Made by a program: the position numbers and the translations under genes. Positions 5,878 through 10,051 of a stretch of DNA of 10,051 bases are shown here, piece by piece. How positions within the stretch are numbered: position 1 is the stretch's first letter; every line of letters starts with the position of its first letter. The stretch is from assembly GCA_018985235.1 (NCBI GenBank), contig JADGIG010000308.1:1-10051 (forward strand), written 5' to 3'. The notes under the pieces were generated by a model, which made no database searches, had not been told where the DNA came from, and saw only the letters and a list, made by a program, of their open reading frames with translations. The stretch comes from Sanchytrium tribonematis (Eukaryota > Sanchytriomycota > Sanchytriomycetes > Sanchytriales > Sanchytriaceae).

Positions 5878-8800
5878 TCATTTTAAAGTCAATGAATACG
5901 TCATTTCAGTAATTCCCTTGTTTTTCGCTAATCTCATATAATATTGTCCCTTTTGTTCATTTCGTTCGATTCCATATCCATTTAGATACATATATCCTAA
6001 TCCACAATAGCCCTCTGCAATATCCTGATTCGCAGCATCTTGAAACAATGTAAATGCTTTTTTATGTGTTTTAAAAAATAAATGATTATAAATAAATCCC
6101 AATTGCAAAATAGCACTGTGGCATCCCAAATGAACTGCAATTTGATAATAATGTATACTCAGTTCATAATTTCTATCCACATGAAATGGCCCAAATCCAT
6201 TTCTATAAATCACTCCCAAATTGTAGATACTTTTTACACATCCAAATTGAGCACCTTGTAAGTAATGAAACAGTAAATCACTTTCATATTCACTATATTG
6301 TGCCAATTTATAAAATGCTTTACTAAAACAGCCATAAGCAGCTAATTTGTAATACTTTATGGCTGTTTCTTGATCTTTTTTGCATCCATGACCATTTTCA
6401 TAGCATTTGGCAGTATAATAATGACCAGATGAGATATTTTGATCACTTGCAGCTATAAAATATGAAAATGCAGATGAAACATCATGATTTTGAAAATGCA
6501 ATTTACCAATAAACAAATTGGATAATTCATGTTTTGATTGTTTAAATGCATTCAATATATCATCATAATCATAATAATGCCCCATTTGATAATATTTTGC
6601 AACTGCAATTGAAAATGGATGATTGGTGTATTTCGCAATGTTTTTAGTGATTTGAAATGTATTTAGATACTTTTGGATATCATTAATGGATACTGTATGT
6701 AATAATTCCATGATATTATGGTCAAATTGATCCATATTAAGAGAAATAATGGATTCTTTTAATAATTTGAATTTCGTGTCAAGGGGCAATTTGACTTGGA
6801 ATGATTTATAATTTGAATTCCATTCTAATCGTTTGGTCTTTGTTGTTTTCATATATTTGATGGCATAATAATGTAGTGTGGAATCCTCGATTTTCTGATT
6901 TGTTTTATTATTGTAAAATTCACTTAATTTCAAAATGGCATCTGAATGATTCATTTGTGCACTTTTTCTAATCATTTCTCGTGCTTTGTCAATACTTATA
7001 GGTACGCCATAACCATGTAAATACACAAGTCCCATTTTATAATATTGGTTGGATAAATCAAGTGTTTCATTTTCATAACATTCAATAGCGAGCCCATATT
7101 GGGATATAGACAGGTATAAATCACCTAAATGGCAATAATCTGTATACTTATCTAATTTAATGGCCATTTTATAGTGTTGTATGGCCTTGTTGATGTCCAT
7201 TTTACATCCGTATCCAACTTCATAAAATATTGCAATATTGTGATAATTGAGAATACTGCCTTGTTCTCTAGCTAACAAATGATGTTGCAATGATTTTTTA
7301 TAGTCGTGAGATACGCAAATGCCTTGGCAATAAAAATCAGCCACTTGTGTAAATGCACTTGCAAACTGTAATTTTATGGCCAATTTATATAAATCATATG
7401 CTAATTTGAGATCATTGGAGGAAGCTGTGTATTTAGCAAGTGGTTCAGCTAATTGGAAGCTCTTATGGGGCCTGGAATGGATATTAATTGGAATATTATT
7501 TGGATTGTCAGTTAAAAATTGACATCCACATTCATAAAATTTAGCAAGATAGTAGTGTCCAGCTGGTAAATTCAAATTAGATGCTTTTTGAAAATGATGA
7601 AATGCCATTTTATAATCTTGATTTGTGCCATTTCCATCAATATAGCATATTCCTAAAAAGACATTAGATAAAGGTGTATTTTGACATTGTTGAAAAGCAT
7701 CAAACATCTTTGAAGAGGGAGATTCCGGTCCAATTTTGAAATATTGGCAAATCGCATTCATAAATGGATCTTGAGTTTTGATCTTAATTTTGGATAATTT
7801 AGAATTTGAACTTGATAAATGTTTAATGATGGACTCTATCTCATGAACAGAAATGATTTCCAGTGCATTTAGAAGTGTAGATTCGATTAAACTGAGTTTT
7901 GGTGTTTCAATGAATTTTTGAAATTGTGGGATTAAATGACTTTGTAAATCAATTTCAGAATTACTAGTAGACTTTGGAGATGTCAGATTTGGATCTGATT
8001 TAGACTTGTTGAAGGCAGATAAAGAACTGGCCATTTTCCTTAATTTGGAAGTAAGGTTATTGGATGGCTCTGATTTGATGTTTTCTGCTGATTGTGAATT
8101 TGGATGGGGTGACTGTGATTTAATTTCTAATGATACTTTGTTCATTTTATTTAATAAATCAGCCATTTCTTTCATTTTTATTCGCTCATTTGCATTTTGT
8201 TTCCACCCTTTTTCTATTAATTTGTAGATTTCAGGGTCCATTTGATCAATAGAATAAGGTCGCATTCCATTGATCACAGCTTCTTTAATGTCATTATGAC
8301 TAAATTGGTTCCATGGAATGATTTTTGTTGCAATTTCTCCGAGTAAAATGGCAAATGAGTAAACATCACCCGCAAATGGATATTGTTGACGCAATTTCAT
8401 GTGAATGGGATTCATTTGCCAGTACTCTGGGGCTCTCCAATTATCTGTACCAATGGTGTTATTTTTATTGAGTGACGACATATTGGATGAATTTGAAATT
8501 TTGGCCATTCCCAAATCAATAATGCGTGGTGAGAAAGCAATATCCAGCATAATATTACTAGATTTGACGTCATTATGGGAGATTCCGTTCATATGCATGT
8601 ACGCCAATCCACTTGCAATACCCAGTTGAATTTTATAAATTTTATCATCTCCTAGTTCTTTGTCGTGATATAACCAGCTAGATAGTGTGCAATTCTCCAA
8701 ATACTCCAAGACTAAACCCAAGTTACCATTAACCGTCGTCACTCCAAAGAATTTGCAAATAAACGGAGATTTGTTTAATTTTTCAAACGCTTTTACTTCT

Positions 8801-8978
8801 CTTAAAATGGCTCTATTTCTCTCAAATGCATCGGATTTAATTCTAAAACTACCAGGATCTTTGAATGAAAAGTCTTTGAGCCGTTTAACGGCAACATCGA
8901 TGCCTTGCCAGGTAGCAATGAAAACGGTCCCAAATGATCCAGTTCCCAATTCTTCATCTAATTGCACCTCTATATTGT
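5878..8978 (-). CDS. TKL-type protein kinase with C-terminal Sel1 repeat arrays (3' part of a 4HB-kinase-Sel1 gene)
   Basis: Numbering from the GTG at 8967, the kinase spans about residues 2-275: glycine loop GTGSFG (8-13), VAVKRL with Lys28, helix-C Glu57 in LREVKAF, HNDVKSSN (131-138, Asp133), DLG (151-153) and APE (179-181). Lys, Glu, Asp, Asn and the DLG Asp are all kept, so activity is expected. HRD is HND and DFG is DLG, both tolerated. A Ser-rich linker follows (281-350) with SP sites and KSKSDP. Two Sel1-type helical arrays then run from about 433-705 and 815-1019, roughly 13 repeats, each preceded by a related non-Sel1 segment. No ATG precedes the glycine loop in this frame; the first Met is in the catalytic lobe (LAYMHM). 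The product must therefore be joined to the 4HB segment upstream, which shares the frame. With an 84-base intron (9062-8979) the protein would have 1,210 residues. Sel1 repeats usually scaffold protein complexes. Confidence 0.85.
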
Positions 8979-9062
8979 CTACATAATCAATATCGAACGA
9001 CTTTGATTTTTCGAAAATCTTGGTGCGATTCTTTTCAATGTTTTGACTTTAAATTGGCTCAC
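8979..9062 (-). other. Candidate 84-base GT-AG intron removing an in-frame TAA
   Basis: On the minus strand GTGAGC at 9062 and TATGTAG ending at 8979 bound an 84-base segment, a multiple of three, containing the TAA at 9051-9049. Splicing would join KSK to NNIEVQLDEELG in frame. Against it: the segment has no strong pyrimidine tract, and its last codons (SFDIDYVD) look like the strand that normally leads into a TKL kinase domain. Alternatives are an acceptor at 8970 (93 bases), a longer intron from GTAAAA at 9210 to 9001 (210 bases, also in phase), or a genuine stop codon. Confidence 0.4.
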
Positions 9063-9594
9063 TCTTTGATTTTGTATTCATCAATTTTGATTTTAATGCT
9101 GTCATTTCTTTGTCCGAAAGCCCTGGTATCTTATCATTAAGCATGGATTCAATCCCGCTTTGATTTAATATGGAGATTTGACTAATTAAAACTTCTAAAA
9201 TCCCTTTTACTTCATTACTATTTCTTTTGATGTCCATGGTACTACATACAATCAATTCATTAACCAATTTATATAAATCATCATTAATTCCAATAAATTT
9301 ATCTTTATAATTATCAGCAAGTGCAAATTTAAGAATAAAATTTCTTTTCTCAAAATTCACAAGAAATTCATGTGTGGCAATCAATTTATGATTTAATGCT
9401 TGTAAAATACTAAATGTGATACGTGAATAGCTTTCTGTTGCCATTTCTGATAATATATCATGTAGGCGATGCAGTCTCTCCAATAATCGATCTGCCTCTT
9501 CAAAATTACTATCAAATTGCTTTAATCGCTGTAAAATGGGTAAAATGTTACCAACAATCCCCATAGCATTGGAAATGAGAACTGCTTCAATCAT
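9063..9594 (-). CDS. MLKL/HeLo-like four-helix-bundle region (5' part of a 4HB-kinase-Sel1 gene)
   Basis: From the ATG at 9594 the frame encodes about 180 residues of nearly pure helix, ending at a TAA (9051-9049). The pattern fits the MLKL N-terminal, adaptor-like domain family: an amphipathic first helix (MIEAVLISNAMGIVGNILPI), a second with RLLERLHRLHDILSEM, a third with ILQALNHKLIATHEFLVNF, the typical break KRNFILKFALADNYKDK, then IGINDDLYKLVNELI and a final helix GILEVLISQISIL. A Lys/Ser-rich tail (SKLMNTKSKSEP) leads toward the kinase. In animals such bundles insert into membranes to kill the cell; in other proteins they are oligomerisation or adaptor modules, and nothing here decides which. 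The sequence before the ATG lacks the motif seen at three other starts and instead has the acceptor-like TTCTCCGCGTTGCAG, so this may be an internal exon continuing the receptor ORF upstream. Family assignment is by pattern only. Confidence 0.6.
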
Positions 9595-9637
9595 AATTTC
9601 CAACTGCAACGCGGAGAATCTCCCAAAATATACAAAT

Positions 9638-10051
9638 TTATTGATTTTCAAATCCTGTCCTTTTATTCACAATTAATGGTGATTTCATGCGTGTGTTATT
9701 ACTCAAAGTAGGTTGATTATAATATTTAGGCTGTACTGGTGGCACTTGAACCACTGGCACACTCGTCAATGGAATCCTCTTTTTATTTCGTTTCACCAAC
9801 ATAAATGTCCCACCAAATGCCAATAATAAAAATACAACCACCCCAACTGCTATTAATGCCATAGTCGTATCTTTATTGCTATTTGTTGCATCTCCACCAG
9901 AATAACCCGTATTTCCACCAGTATTTGAAGATGTGGCTGCGCTGGGTGCGCTGCTAGTCGTGGTTGTAGTAGTGGGTTTCTCTAATTGTTTCCCATCTAG
10001 AGTGCATACAGATCCCTTCAAGAAATCACTATTCATTGGATTATTAAATAC
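9638..10051 (-). CDS. Single-pass receptor-like membrane protein, C-terminal part (runs off right edge)
   Basis: The frame stays open to the window edge, so the N-terminus is missing and the ATG at 10036 is probably internal. Reading from it: VFNNP just before, then DFLKGSVCTLDGKQ, which resembles the cysteine-bearing cap after leucine-rich repeats; a Thr/Ser/Gly-rich stalk (residues about 22-55) likely to be O-glycosylated; one membrane span ALIAVGVVVFLLLAFGGTFMLV (60-81); the stop-transfer cluster KRNKKR; and a 45-residue Pro/Val-rich cytoplasmic tail ending TGFENQ. This is type I topology, extracellular side to the right. The stop TAA is embedded in AATAAA (9642-9637), which argues for a separate gene. 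However, a 67-base GT-AG segment from GTGAAT (9670) to TTGCAG (9604) would remove the stop and fuse the tail in frame to the 4HB-kinase downstream. Confidence 0.7.
   Translation of the reverse strand, partial: VFNNPMNSDFLKGSVCTLDGKQLEKPTTTTTTSSAPSAATSSNTGGNTGYSGGDATNSNKDTTMALIAVGVVVFLLLAFGGTFMLVKRNKKRIPLTSVPVVQVPPVQPKYYNQPTLSNNTRMKSPLIVNKRTGFENQ

Noticed and set aside
9049-9051. Reassigned genetic code with TAA read as Gln, as in some ciliates
   Set aside because: The exportin, hydrolase and TIM-barrel frames all end sensibly at TAA with no coding text beyond, and no other in-frame TAA or TAG occurs within the coding regions.
8006-9140. Several plus-strand ORFs of 68-99 codons opposite the kinase and bundle
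   Set aside because: They are antisense to a well-supported kinase frame and show no domain pattern.
9601-9651. TTG at 9651 and GTG at 8967 as start codons
   Set aside because: Non-ATG starts of this kind are a bacterial convention. The organism appears eukaryotic, so ATG 9594 or splicing is preferred.
1-10051. CRISPR arrays, tRNA or rRNA genes, insertion sequences, prophage
   Set aside because: No regularly spaced repeats, cloverleaf-like segments, transposase-like frames or terminal inverted repeats were seen.

Overview
The window reads as nuclear DNA of a compact, AT-rich unicellular eukaryote. It carries an exportin-6-like receptor, a TKL-type protein kinase with Sel1 repeats and a putative single-pass receptor. 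There are no Shine-Dalgarno-type operons, and several stop codons sit inside AATAAA signals. Exportin-6 is known from animals and Dictyostelium and is absent from most fungi and plants, so an amoeboid protist (Amoebozoa or a similar lineage) is the best guess. I cannot fix the genus.

Layout, left to right: (1) positions 1 to about 670, minus strand: the N-terminal part of an unrecognised gene that runs off the left edge and whose first exon is unresolved. (2) about 670-842: a short divergent promoter region holding the palindrome AAACGCGTTT. (3) 843-3017, plus: exportin-6-like gene. (4) 3018-3138: convergent spacer with a 17-bp imperfect direct repeat. (5) 3139 to 4575 (or 4647), minus: DUF2235 alpha/beta-hydrolase with a complete Ser-Asp-His triad and a Gly/Pro-rich tail. 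(6) 4576-4941: promoter region with a doubtful 37-codon plus-strand ORF. (7) 4942-5808, minus: TIM-barrel protein related to a bacterial glycosidase-like family. (8) 5878-9594, minus: an MLKL-like four-helix-bundle (4HB) region, then an apparently active TKL kinase, then about 13 Sel1 repeats. The two halves lie in one reading frame but are separated by a single TAA. (9) 9638 to the right edge, minus: C-terminal end of a putative single-pass receptor, possibly spliced into gene 8.

The most interesting part is 5878-10051. Its domain order (possible receptor, 4HB, kinase, Sel1 scaffold) resembles the four-helix-plus-kinase layout of animal MLKL, but here the kinase keeps its catalytic residues. 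How its pieces are joined (intron, nonsense mutation, readthrough, or two genes) cannot be settled from sequence alone. A motif resembling CCCATTTCTTGCAAA lies just upstream of the ATG of two genes, with a looser form at a third, and may be a lineage core-promoter element. The other genes look like independent housekeeping or metabolic loci; nothing ties them into one pathway.
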